From the NCBI RefSeq assembly GCF_047663525.1, contig NC_092588.1:90331501-90395500 (forward strand): a stretch of DNA of 64,000 nt, in the 5' to 3' direction. Shown here in pieces: positions 1 through 12,683 of this stretch; positions within the stretch are counted from its first letter, which is position 1, and every line of letters begins with the position of its first letter. This DNA comes from Anas platyrhynchos. Its lineage: Eukaryota; Chordata; Aves; Anseriformes; Anatidae. The translations under genes were made by a program, and so were the position numbers. The notes under the pieces are model-generated. The model had not been told where the DNA came from and ran no database searches. It saw nothing but the letters and a program-made list of their open reading frames with translations.

Positions 1-2460
1 CATCTCATTCCACCACAGATCCTGTGTCTAGGAAGCCTGGGTTAATAGAAAAGCATTCACAGGGACTACTGTCAGCTCTTCAGGTCCTAAGGTTTCTCTT
101 AAAGATAACCAGTCACCAACAAACACCACTCTGAAGCATCACACTTCTCCAAATTCTCATGTAAATAAAGCCCCTTTTATTCCATGTATTCTGCTACTCA
201 CTTTCCTGCTGAAGGCAAAGGGGGGGAATCTTACTCCATACAATATTCAAAATATATCTTTTTTTCACATATTGCTTACTGAACTTGTGTTATTCATGCT
301 GATCCATGATTCGTGTACTCAAAACTGGCAGGTGGCTCAGGATCTGATTTTCTTTCACACGACAGAAACTTAAAACTCTGCAGACAACAGAAACTGAGCC
401 ATAATGCCTCACTTTTCATGTGTACTAAAGGCTACATGGAGTCCGTGATGGCAAACAGATCACATCACTAAGTCAATAATACAGTGGAGGCAATTAGCAG
501 TCATTGCCACTGCAGAGGGCACATCAGCCAGTATAAGGTAGGCATGCATCTCACTCTCTAGAAAAAAACAAGGAAAGAACCTTGTCTCTCATACCAGCAA
601 AACACCCTGCAAAGTGGATGTGCTTTTATCTAATTTAAAGTGTTTTCTTCAAGAAATTTGAAATGCTTTGGAAAGGTTGGCTCAACTTTCAAACAGTATC
701 TTGGGGCATAACATAGCATTCTGCAAACATGAGGACAATAATGGTATAAGGGATAATGACAGTAATAACACGAAGGGACAAGCATGTTTTGGAAGATGAG
801 GGCAGAAAGAAGATAAAGTTAGGGTTAAGTTGAAGCTCGTGTTCACTTGCCATTTAGTCAGTGTGACACAATTTGAATATAATGAATCTATTTGAATCTA
901 TTTTGCCTATATTATTCCAGTTCTAGTGTACATTTGAAATAAACCAAGCAAAGAACAAAACTGGGTCTCCTGCCTACACAGTACCCATACTTTAAAATAC
1001 TGTAAGAACTGATAACATTCACCATCCAGGCTTATATCGCATGGTTTATTTTTGCTTAAAGGACCCAGGCAATGACCTTTCTTTGCTTAGAAATATGTAC
1101 TGGGTTTTGCAGAACCTTTCAGCAAAAAGCAATCTCAGACTTTGATATAACTGCATTAAAGTGAAAACAAACAAACAAACAACAAACTTCCTCCGTGTGT
1201 GAATGGGGTGCATTTGATTGGAGGCTGCCTGAAAAAAAATATGTTTTGACCATAATATCATCAAGCTGAAATAACTACCAGAAGAACTGAAAATATTTCG
1301 GTGGTACCTCAGGGAACACATCAGTCCTACATGCTTACAGGTCTGGATCCTGTTTGATGTGCAGCAGATCTGCCTTGAGCAGGCAGCACCTGTGATGCAG
1401 GCACTCAGCTCATCCACAGAGTTGTGCTTACTCCTCCATTATCTCCAGACGGATAAGGCAATATAGGGCTCTAGATAAGGCTGTGTATGTGTCACTTATT
1501 TAGAAACGGAAGTTATTTTTTAACAGAATATCCTGCTTTCAGAGTGGACCTTTTATTGCCTGCATAATATGCTGGCATATATATAATGAGTCTCCATCAG
1601 GCAGCTGGTTGAAACATCCTATGTCCTTGGTGGACAGGCACTGGCTGCCTGAGCCTCTTCCAGTTGCTATCAGCTGAAGTAGCCCACCTAGAGCTCCTGA
1701 TGATATCAGGTTTAGAGGGACACAATAACTGTAAAACCTTTCTGATGAGTCATGGCACAGTGTCAAGCCTGTACTTTTACTTCACTAGCCCTAGAAAATA
1801 ATTCACTAGCACTGGAAAATAGTTTTTTACATAATTTGCAAAAGTGATTAATTTTCTAATACTTGCAGATTACTTTGAAAACAAAAAACAAACAAACAAA
1901 ACCAATACCATAAGTAGTAAACACTCTACTGAGCGCTCCAACTAGCACATACATGAACAAGCTCTAGCATATATTTAACTTTAAATTTGCTTTATCCTTC
2001 CTCTAAGTTTGTTGTTTCCTGCATGTTACAACATATTCACTCTTTCTACAATGGGGTTACAGCTATCACACAACTCTGCCTGGAACTCACTACTTTGCAG
2101 GAAAAGATCAAAGGGATTTTAAAAATATAACAATGAGAAAAAAAATATAACAATGAGAAATCAAAGCTGAAAAACAAGCTTTTCAATGTCTGTTATAACT
2201 ATTAATATTTGTCGTCACAATGACATCTGGTTTGGGAGCTCTGTTTGATCTTATAGTTTAGGTACCAGAAGAAGGAAGTACAGTTCCTTGATACAACTCC
2301 ATGAGTCAATATAAGTCAATGAATTTATTACACTGAGTCATTCTTTCAATAGCCTTTATTTGCTCAACCTCTGATGGTGAAAGCAGAATTACCAGTTTAG
2401 ATACTCTAATTTTACAATTGCTACTGTTGGACTACTTTTAAAAAGGGTAGAAAGAAAGAC
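1..2460. other. Intergenic, no gene seen
   Basis: AT-rich sequence downstream of BLOC1S5. Short frames on the minus strand (1046-1417, 1539-1766) show no family resemblance. Only the 20-bp tandem duplication at 2121 stands out. Confidence 0.7.
2121..2160. repeat. Perfect 20-bp tandem duplication
   Basis: The 20-mer AAAAATATAACAATGAGAAA occurs twice in direct succession with no differences. Confidence 0.92.
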
Positions 2461-3830
2461 TTGTGGAACTACAGCTTGGTGAGCCTCACCTCTGTGTTTG
2501 AGAAGATCATGGAACAGATCCTCCTGGAAGCAATGTCAAGGCACATGACAAGGCAAGGAGTTATTCCCAGACAGCCTGCACAGCTTCACCAAAAACAAAT
2601 TGTGCCTGACCAATCTGATGGCCTTCTGTGATGGAGTGACTGCATCAGTTGACAAGGGAAGACCAACTGATGTCACCTACCTGGACTTCTGTAAGGCCTT
2701 TGACATGGTCCTACATGACATCCTTATCTCTAAATTAGAGAGAGATGGATTTGAAGGGTGGACCATTCACTGGAAAAGGTATTGGCTTGAAGGTCACACC
2801 CAGAGAGTGGTGGTCAATAGCTCTTTGCCCAGGTGGAGGCCAGTGACAAGCAGTGTCCCTCAGGGGTCTGCCTTGGGACTGGTACTGTTTAATATCTATA
2901 TCAGTGTCATAGGCAGCAGGATTGAGTACACCCTCAGCAAATCTGCAGATGACACCAAGCTGAGCAGTGCAATCGATACAACAGAAGGACGGGATGCCAT
3001 CCAAAAAGGCCTGGACAAGCTTGAGAAGTCGGCCAACGTGAACCTAGTGAGGTTCAACAAGGCTGAAGGTTCTGTACAAGGTGCTGCGCCTGGGTTGGGG
3101 CAATCCCAGACATAAGCACAGACTAGGAGAAGAACCCAGTGAGAACAGCCCTGTAGAGAGGGACTTGGGGGTTCTCATGGACAAAAAGCTTGATGTGAGC
3201 AGCAGAACGTGCTTGTAGCCCAGAAAGCCAACTGCATCCTGGGCTGCATCAACAGAGGGGTGGGAAGCAGGTCGAGGGAGGTGATTGTGCCCTTTTGCTT
3301 TGCCCTCACAAGGCCCCACCTGGAGTGCTGCATCCAGGTCTAGGGCCCTAGCACAATAAAGATGTGGAACTCTTAGAGTGGGTCCAGAGAAGGGTCATGA
3401 AGTTGATTGAGGGCTAGAGCACCTCTCCTATCAGGAAAGGCTGAGAGAGCTGGGGATGTTCAGCCTGAAGAAGAGAAGGATTCAGGAAGTTGTCATTGCA
3501 GCCTTTCAATATTTAAAGTGGGCTTATAAAAAGATGGAGAGCGACTTTTTACACAGGCAGATAGTGAAAAGACAAGGAGAAATATTTTTAAACTAAAAGA
3601 GAGGAGATTTACATGAGACGTTAGGAGGAAATTCTTCACTCAGAGGGTGGGTGGTAAGGCACTGGAACAGGGTGCCCAGAGAAGTTGTGGATGGTCCATC
3701 CTTGGAGGTGTTCAAGGCAAAGTTGGATGGGGTTTTGAGCAACCTGGGAGGTGTCCCTGCCTGTGGCAGGGGGGTTGGAATTGAATGGTCTTTAAGGTCC
3801 CTCCCAACCCCAACCATTCTTTGTGTTATA
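2461..3830 (+). mobile_element. CR1 LINE fragment: reverse transcriptase C-half to 3' end
   Basis: CR1 ORF2 reads from GGAACTACAG...GAGCCTCACCTCTGTG through the reverse transcriptase. A frame at 2600-3115 shows [39 protein letters not shown] and a [12 protein letters not shown] segment where the family has FADD; the Phe is Ser here. It continues frame-shifted to the 3' region (VRHWNRVPREVV, SLEVFKAKLDGVL at 3651-3840). It is 5'-truncated, frame-shifted and inactive. The tail near 3815-3830 (CCATTCTTTGTG) is a decayed form of the 8-bp CR1 end repeat. Confidence 0.92.
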
Positions 3831-6059
3831 AACATATGCTTCAAGAGGGGGAAAAAATCATTCTCTCTGTTTATACCCCAGGGAAATGAGATGACGGATA
3901 AGGCTGGTGTGTTGAGTCCCAGGAAAGTTCCATCAGACACTGTACTTTGCAGCAGCCTCACAGAACACCTGCAGAAAAATCAGTCATGTCTTCTGCCTCA
4001 CCCGTGGCAGCCTTTTCCCCTTCCTCCCTGCTAGACAGTGGAGAAGAGACAAATAGCCCTGCCCTACCTGTGGAAGGCATTTTCAAGGGTACTGTGTAAA
4101 TACAGCCCTGGCAGTCAGTGTCTCATCTGTTCAGAGGTGATGGAAACGTTTGTATTTTGCATCTCCTCTTGCATGCACATGTGCTACTGAAACACAGCAA
4201 CTTGCTTTAGGCCAGTATCAGAAATGCAACTGTGACATTGGCCTCCCCACTATCTTCTTGGCGCTCATGCTATTTCTTGGAACATTATTTCAACGTAGAC
4301 GGGTTATTCTTGTGCTGAGTCCTGCACAATCAATGGTAAATACACCTTTTACTGCTCTAAAACAGTATCTTTCTAATGTTTGACTGCTTACAGTTTACGA
4401 AGAGGAGTCTTCCATGAATACAGGCAAAGCTCTGTGAGATAAAGCCTAGTTCTAGTTGACTTTTCAGCATCTCCCAGCCTCCTGAAACTTCCCTCAGAAC
4501 CAAACTGCCATCCCACACACTGGTTGCTTTTGCTGGGACCTGTCCTGGTGCTGTGTAAGCACCTTATCTGCAACTTTGTGCTCTGGAAAACCTTCAGCAT
4601 CCTCTGCATCAAGAAAGAAAATTGCTATTTCACAAGTGTATTTAATTATTAATACATTTTGGGAGGAGGAAGGCGTCACCCACAGACAGCTCCGTAAGCT
4701 GTATTTGTGGAAAAGTTAAAGATCTGCTAGGTCTCTGCATCCCTGGTCTGTTTAGATGCATCAGGGGACAAATTCCACTAAACCCACAGAACTAGATTAC
4801 ATTAGACTAGGTCCCAACTTGACTCGTAGTTGGAGGAAGGGTTATTTGCCTTTGCCACTTTCAAATGCTATTTTGAAATAACATCAGGTGCTCTTTTTCC
4901 ACCAGTGTGCTGAGCACATTCAGTACTCACTTCTCAGTCCATGCTCAAGCTCCTCAGGCTCAGCAACATGTGCCAGGTGCACTTGCTGAGTGTTAGCAGA
5001 TCAATACACAAGGGAGGGGAGAAAAACCGCAAGCAGCTGCATCTGTCTATGTGGAAAGGAAGTGAGAAGGCAGTTGACAGTGTTACACAACTTCTAGAGT
5101 CTTTTATTTGGTAGAAGAGAAAAGCTCCTACTGGCATAGCTACCAGACACACATTTTGGGTGTAGCCTCAACTAATCTGTGGTGAGAAAGAGCTTGCAGA
5201 AAGCTGATCTGACTGCTCAGAGTCCTCTTTGAGCCAATGTTACTGCTGTACATGAAGGAACAACCCTTACAGAAGAGTGTTGGGAATAGCATGAGGCTGA
5301 GGGCCCAAGTGGAAGATTCACTAGTGGTATCCACCCAAAAATGAAATACCAGTAGCCAATGCCAGTAACAATAGGAAGAGTCCCTCAAGCTCTTTGAGAA
5401 AACTCTGTGTTGCTGGGTGTGTGAATATAGTACAGTAATCTGTGTGAGGATAAAAAGCACGATCAGCTGCCAAATGCATCCTGAGGGTATAGACAGACAG
5501 AGAACATTCTTAGTGATAAATTACAGTCCAATGTCTGCTAACCCTGGCTGCAGTGGAAACAGCTGACAGTCTTGGCAACACACTGCAGACAGTTCCATCC
5601 TGAACCATAACTTGTGGACTCTTCACTGCTGTTACTCTGGACCAACTGGCATTTCTTGGCCTTTCCAGGTCAGACAGCTACCAAAAGCCTATAGGACCTC
5701 CAAGCACACTCCTCCACAGCCAGAGTCACACTGCACCTGAAGTGGCCACAGGTCTTGGTCTCATTTTAGAAAGACATTTCTGACAACACTTCCTTCTTAT
5801 CTCATTAGAAGGTGTTTAATTTTCTCACTCCCTAGATTTCTTCTTGAAATCCAACAGCATTTGTGTTTCTTTTTATACATTATCTTACAGATAAGACAAG
5901 AAATCGTCAACTCCTTAAAGAATTAGAAAATGTCCAGCCTTCTATTTCCTACAGTATCAGCTGGCTGGAGAGCTGTGTTAGAGCATCCTCAAAAACTTTG
6001 TTAAAAACAGAATCCAAAAGAAAAGCAGAATTGAGTCTTCAGCAAGTTTAACACATGAC
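3831..6059. other. Intergenic between two CR1 fragments, no gene seen
   Basis: Unique-looking sequence of intermediate GC. No exon with family resemblance was found on either strand. Confidence 0.65.
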
Positions 6060-6448
6060 CACAAAAAGGAGGCTTGAAAAGATATTAGATGGGAAGGACA
6101 GAGGCACAATGAAAAGAATGTCTATAAATACTTGAAGGGAGGATGCGATGAGGATGGAGCCAGGCTCTTTTCAGTGGCACCCAGTGCCAGGACGGGAGGC
6201 TATGGGCACAGACTGGAGCGCAGGAGGCTGCCTCTAAGCACCAGGCAGCACTTATGTGCTGTGCAGGTGATGGAGCCTTGGCACAGGCTGCCCAGAGAAT
6301 ATGTGGTCTCTCCCTCCCTGGAGATCTTCAAAAGCCACCAGGAAAATGTTCTGGACAGCCTACTCTGGGTGGCCCCTGCTTGAGCAGGGTCTTGGACCAG
6401 ATGACCTCCAGTGCTCCCCTCAAACATCAACCATTCTAGGATTCTGTG
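6060..6448 (+). mobile_element. CR1 LINE 3'-end fragment
   Basis: Shows the CR1 3' segment: the tract around TACTTGAAGGGAGGATGCGATGAGG, the GGAGCCTTGGCACAGGCTGCCCAGAGA equivalent of the W-x-RLPRE block, and the CCAGATGACCTCCAG...CCATTCTAGGATTCTGTG end with the ATTCTRTG-type tail repeat. Heavily 5'-truncated, as most CR1 copies are. Confidence 0.9.
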
Positions 6449-8719
6449 AAAACTCAACAGGCAAAGCCATTCAATAGCCCTTCATCAAATACAAGTAGTT
6501 TCGCACCAAATGCCAAAAAAGTTGCAATACTACTAATGCTTATTTTACCGAAGGCTTATAAACACATGGGACAAGACTATATGCTGAAAAACACAATACC
6601 TTAAGGGAAATTAATATTAGTGCTATTTTTAAGCCATGCTGATTCTGTTCTAACACGAGGGACAGGCACTCTAACACCACTTACCATGCTCAAGTAAAAA
6701 GCCATGCAGATGTGAGCAGCTCCAGGCCTGCTTTCCCCTCTGTTCCTCCCTTTTCTCATGTGCTGACCTCGCTGCCACTCAACAGGCTGGATTAGGGCAC
6801 TAATCCTGCTGGAAAATAATCAAATGCCTGGTCCTCACCTGGAATTTTGGCAGCCCATGGTGCATCTCCAGCCTCATCCCTGCAGCTACCCACTGCCTGC
6901 CAGCAGTGTGCAGGGTGGTGCCAGCAGTAAGCATCATTTAGGTGCTCCAAATGTCCTTTTGCAGCACAACAGGCCTTTAGCCAAGGACAGGGGTGCCACA
7001 GCAAAGTTTCATTCACAGAACACTGAAAGCATTGATTTCTCATAATAACAGTGGTTCCATTTTGTAAGAAAACAATTTATTTTTAAGTTTATGAATTTCT
7101 TATTTTGCCCTGTTATCTAGTGTAGCTTTTTCCTTTCCTTCCCTGGCACCACACTGGCTATTGCTTATTTATAGAGCAAGTAAAAATGGGCTAAGCATTT
7201 TAAAAAAAAAAAAAAAAAAAAAAAAGATATGGAAAGGTGTGGTCTCTTCCTCTAGTGTTAACAGTCTAACTTTAGATGTGATGAGATAAAGTGGGAGTGA
7301 GAGTAGAGGAGGCTGAGATGGACTCATGGACAGATTACAGCATAAGTACATTTTAGATGTTCAAATTCTATAATAATCTTGTTGATTCACAGGAAACCAT
7401 TACTTGGCTACCCTAAACTCAGATATACCTCCAAAATCAGTAACTTTCTCATCTCTTGGTCCAGCAGTTCTGAAAAAAAATTATTGCAAGCCATCTTTGA
7501 GCTGCTTTTTGTCCCTCTTCTTTCTGTTGTGATACAAAAATAATGTCAAAGACTCAATAAATCCTAACTTTAGAATTCAAAATACCAGGAAATTTGATAT
7601 TTAAAAAGAAACAGTAATTTTGTGTCCCTCAACAGGGATAAAGTCTTAAACTGGGTACAATGCTACATAGAAGCCAGCTCTGAAATCTGAAGTGAGAAGC
7701 ATCAGCACCAAAAAAATAAAAGCGGAGTTTGAATTTAATACCTGGTGGATTTTTTGTTTTGGTTTGTTTTTTTGGAGGGAGGGATGCATGTGTCTCTGTG
7801 ACACTTGCAAAGAGAATGTTGCATGAACTGAAGAGCAACACATGGTACAATAAAAGTTTAAATGAGAGATTTGGCTGAAGTAATGGAAAAAAAAAAAAAA
7901 CTAAAAGAACTTCAGGAAAAAAAAAAAATAAATCTCTATAATCTAACTGTATAGACCAAGGAGAGGAAACAAGAAAGTCTCTACCAAGCCAGACTGAAAA
8001 GATAGTTTCTGACATTGAGTCAGATGATGGAGAAAATTTGGGTAAGGCATATAATAAAGAAACACAGAACAAATTAACATGCTCTTTCTTCTCCTTAATC
8101 TGAAGGGAGTTTAGCAGTATGAAGGCCGAAGGCCAGCTGGAGTAGACAATCCACAATATACCGTCTCATGCTGCTTACCACTCTAAATCCAAAAATTTGC
8201 CATATTCTTTTGTTAAATCAAACGTATTGAGTCATATTTCATTACCCATAACAAATTTTATGTCATTTGAATTCTATCTTCATTGTTTTTTTTAATTAGC
8301 TTCAAAATGCTATTTATCAAGATGTCTGCTTTGCCCAAAAAGCCATGCAAATAATCACTGTACACTTGTAACTGCCAGGAAGGACATCATAATTGTGGAA
8401 TATTAATTTATTTGACTAGTAGCAAGAGGATCTTCTCTCAGAGAGAACCACAATATGGTTGCAAGGTCAAAATTTGACAGCATTTCTGTAACAGTTTTTT
8501 TTTTTTTTCTTTCTTTTTTTTTCTCTCAAGTAAGCGAGCCATCAAATTCAAGCAGAGCTGGCTTGATGTGAGCAGGTGTTCAAAGTTTTGCAAGAGAAGC
8601 CAGTCCCAAATAGCAAACACAAACTGTTGTGAGCAATTTTCTCATCAACCATAACACAGAAACTGTCAACTCACTCTCACTCAAAAATAACAGCACTTCA
8701 TGCAAGAAGAAGAGCTCAA
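6449..8719. other. Intergenic, no gene seen
   Basis: Contains an A24-type run (7202-7225) and A-runs near 7888-7930. The long minus-strand frame at 7629-8156 is produced partly by these runs (poly-Phe/Pro segments) and is not considered a gene. Confidence 0.65.
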
Positions 8720-9340
8720 CTAATTCAAGGGCATGTCTGCATTCATGAACAAAACACACCTCAGCCCCAAATTAGCCCTTGGGTTTTTATTGGGGTGGGC
8801 TTGGTACGTGGGAAGAACCCGCTGCATCACTGCTGTGTCACTGGCCAGAGGAACCTCTTGGTTCCTCATGAAGCTTTGCGTTACTATCTCCGATGAGTAC
8901 CGGCTGCCTCCCCCCTCTGCCTCCCCAACCAGGTGAGGCCCGCAATGCCAGCCTGGCTCTTGGTCGCATCCTGCTGTTTGGCTGTGGCAGGCAAGCAGCA
9001 GCCCTCTGCTTCCAGAGTTTCGGAGCCTTGCGGTGTGCTGGTGATAAGTTACTCCCCGAGTCCTTTCTGCCAATTGTTCTTGGCAAATGCACCGGGGAAG
9101 ACTATTGTTGTTGCTGGCTGTTATCTCTGCCTCTGACTCCACTTGGCAGAGGTGCAAATCCATCTCTCTGGTGTGGAAACAAGCTGCTGGACGCTGGATG
9201 AGTCAACTCATTAATAAACAAAGAGTTACAAAGGAAATGTGAATCGGTCTTAGCAAAATAAATGCATAAAAAGTTTATTGGATGCTGTGGTGTTTGTCCT
9301 CCCCAGCATGACAGTGTTTTATCTCGGGCCCCAGCCTTCC
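8720..9340 (+). other. GC-richer island with a strong splice donor; possible exon or regulatory element
   Basis: A block of higher GC content in AT-rich intergenic DNA. A frame from ATG 8733 (67 aa) reads to a consensus donor CCAG|GTGAGG at about 8932. The 3' part has dense motif-like sequence: TGAGTCA (AP-1-like, about 9199), ATAAACA (FOX-like, about 9213) and AT-rich homeobox-like runs to about 9390. No protein family is recognised and no acceptor partner can be assigned. Confidence 0.35.
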
Positions 9341-11340
9341 TATCAAAAAATAGTTTATCAAATTTTAATCAGCTTAAATATTGATGTATTACTTACATAG
9401 CATGGAAAGTATTTTCTGTGTTGTTATTGGTGAAGGTGGGTTATTTTTAATTATTCCTTTGTATCGTTTTCTCTCTTTCTGGTGCTTCTCAGCTTTGCAG
9501 AAAGCACCACTGGTAACCGAAAAACCTACTGTAAATCTACTGCTTACCCTATTTCCATGAAGGAGTCCAAGCCAACTGCTCTGCAGGAAGTTCAAGATCG
9601 AAATATTAAATTCTCATACTTCCACTTTTCTTACAGATGCACTGGTAAAGTCTCATAATTTAAGTTCCACAAAAAATCAAAACCAGCTAGATAGAAAGCT
9701 TATTTACAGTGAACTCCTCTTAAGAAAGAGCAACAAAGTACTACAAGTTTGGCATAGACAGAAGCCCCCTTGTCTTTCAGTACCTTTGCAAGTAAAATTT
9801 GCTTCAAGGCCCCAGAAAGTCTGTCTAATGGTGTTGATCTATTTTCTTTACAGGAAAAAATGGATTCTTTGAATTTTCCTAGCAGAAGTGCTCTCTTTCC
9901 CAAATCATCATAGCATATAATTACCCCTTCTACTACTTTTCAAAGCCATGCAAGATCCAAAGTCACCTTACCTCCCACAAGGTATTTCTAACAAACAGCC
10001 CTGTCTTGGATTGTTCCTCTTCTTCCTGCCCTATATTCACAGATAAGTGTAACTCTGGAAATAAGCTACAGATGACTAGCAATATGCGTTCCTCTCATTT
10101 AATGTTTTGTGAAATACATCTGTATTTACCCAGAAAAACAGCAAACTGGAACAGCAAGGGGGATTGTCAAAGACAAAAGAATGCAACAGCAGACTTCTGG
10201 TTAAACATAGTTTGTTTGTTGTTAATGCATTCCTAGAGTTACCTAACTAATTGTGAACAACATAGCAACTGTTACATGTGGTATGATATTGTTTGATTCA
10301 GTAAAATCCATGGAATCCACAAACCTAAAGCTAAGAGTCTGATGAGATGCCTCCATCTATGTTAGACAGTGTTGTGTAGAGCATAGTACTGAACAATTAG
10401 GGAGGGTCATGATGAAATCTCAAAAAAGCCAAAGGAAAGTTTCCTAAATGGAGCCCTTTAAATGAAGCGTGGGCAATTTTCACAGAATGTTTCACCTAGA
10501 AAGAAGCAGTCAGTCAATAGCAACCCATAGTGTAGACTAATCTATTGTACGTTATGTTAAAAAAAAAAAAAGAAAAAAAAAAAGCAATTCCTTTAATCAG
10601 TTTCAGAATAGATATAATCTTTTTTTTTTTCCTCAACTCGAGTAATAAAGAAATGTGAATATATATGATTTACTTTCTCTGCATAATTTACCACATTAAA
10701 GACTCATTCCTTACTCTCCAATTAGACCTCCCAAGCTTTCTCCCTACATACTCCACACTTTCATTTATTTTCACTGTCCTTTTCTTTTTCTGTCTCAATT
10801 CTACCTCTTCTAAGATCAAGCAAACTGTATGTAGCAGCCTATTTGAGTACAAATCATGGTGTTATTTTAAGTATTGTTCTCCATTCTTCTCTTAATACTA
10901 GCTAATTTCTCATAAATCTTTTTGCCCTTCTGCCAAACACTGAAGAGATGTTTTCTCTCAGTTTTCCACAACAACATGGATATCTTTTTCCCTGAGTGGT
11001 TTCAGTAAATTTAAAATCTAGGATAAATAAATAGTCAAAATTGTTCTCTAAATCTCTTTACTCTGCAATCACAGCTCTGTTACCATGACTTTGTTAGTTC
11101 CTTCTCATCCTTTCTAAATGCAAAGGAATACTTTTTTGTTGTATGTTGATTTTGCCACCCCACTCACTGCGTGTGCCTTCCTCCAAATCAAATATTAGAC
11201 AGAGCCAGCACTAGTGCAAACCTCAGGGAAGTCTGCTTAACCTTACTTAAACTCTATGAAAACAACTTACATCTACCTTTTCCATTAAAATCTTAGACCT
11301 TCTACCATAAAGTAAAACAAAATGACCTTTTCATATTAGA

Positions 11341-11363
11341 GAAAAAAAAAAAAAAAAAAAAAA
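11341..11363. repeat. Poly-A tract
   Basis: 23-base A run; no retroposed gene is recognisable next to it. Confidence 0.85.
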
Positions 11364-12524
11364 CAGAGCTCAGCTTCGCAACCCCAGGTTTATCCTTGTT
11401 GAGGAAAAGCGTGGCCCAGGGTGAGGAGGGTGAAAGAGGAATGTTTGAGCTCAGAGGGCATCCTTGTTCTCAGGGGAGTCCAGCACAGGACAGAAGTGAA
11501 AGAGGGGAAATACCGGGAGTGATCACAGCCCTCTGGGTACAAATCCTGGGAGGATGTCCTACCACATGCAAGGAGTCCACATGCCTGGTGCTCCATTTCT
11601 TGGCTCGACCACTGCCACACCACGCAGTGGCAGAGAGGACTGACCATCATTGTGAGCCAACATGTCCTACAGGATCTCCTCTCATCTATGTGCAAAGGTT
11701 GTTCCCATTGCCAAGGAGCTCTTGAAATGCAAAAAAAACCCAAGTCATTAAAAAAAAAAAAAAAAAAAAAGCTAGAACTCTCCAGTCCTCCCAGGTATAA
11801 TTACAGAAAATAACAACAAAAATAAGGTGGCTCCTGGCATTTTTGGTGTTCTGAGGTGTTTACTGTTTTGAGTCTCGACTGCGGTAATGTGTAGGACGCA
11901 TAAACAGTGAAGTTGGCCAACCAGATGGGGCACGCAACCTGCTAATTGGGGAAAGTCTGCCCTAAGATCCGGCCACTGGTTGACAACACAACAGCCCCCA
12001 TAAAGTCAAATTTTATTTCCATTTTTTATTATTTTAAATACTTGCTGAACCGCTCATATAAAAAACTGAATACGCATTTGGAAGGGAAAAAGAAAATTAT
12101 TTTCTGAATGTGCATTAGCTTTCAACACATCTCTATTTACAGCATTTAACAGTAAGAAACACAGGGAGAGAATCTACAGCTTTGGTTTTATCTTTTTCCT
12201 TAGTATTATAAATTACACAGACCCTAAGAGCAAGATATACTTGTCACAAAACACAGCCAATCCTGAGATATTCAGGAAACAAACAAATAAATCCACCATC
12301 CTTGGAGGCAGACTAGAGTTAGCCATTGGAAAAAAGTATCATTCAACACCTTTTGTTTTCTGTTCAATATTACAGAAAATAAATTTTGAGGTTTCTTCAC
12401 TCCTTTTTTTTTTTTTTTTTTTTTTGTGGAAGAAAAGGTGAAAATTCTGATTTCCACAGACATTAAAATATCCTCAACACATAATAAATTCCATTCTCCT
12501 CTAATAACTATTGCAATTAAAAAG

Positions 12525-12683
12525 AAAGAAGAGGAAGAAGAGGAAGAAGAGAAGGAAGGAGGGAGGGATGGAGGGAGGAAAGGAAGGAAGGAAGGTAGGA
12601 CAGAAGGAAGGAAGGAAGGAAGGAAGGAAGGAAGGAAGGAAGGAAGGAAGGAAGGAAGGAAGGAAGGAAGGAAGGAAGGAAAA
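12525..12683. repeat. Purine microsatellite (GAA/GAG then GGAA)n
   Basis: About 160 bp of pure purines on the plus strand, moving from GAAGAG-type to AGGAAGGA-type units with a single interruption (TAGGACAG near 12596-12603). It yields the artefactual proline/serine or lysine/glycine-rich frames on both strands. Preceded by a poly-T run at 12404-12425. Confidence 0.95.

Noticed and set aside
7629-8156. 175-codon minus-strand reading frame, the longest outside known genes and repeats
   Set aside because: Composition is driven by A/T runs (poly-Phe, Lys-rich parts); no splice context, no domain, and no start context.
8733-9201. Overlapping frames on both strands in the GC-richer block, considered as a secreted-protein exon
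   Set aside because: No recognisable family, no acceptor partner and Cys/Leu content explained by GC richness; kept only as a possible regulatory or non-coding feature.
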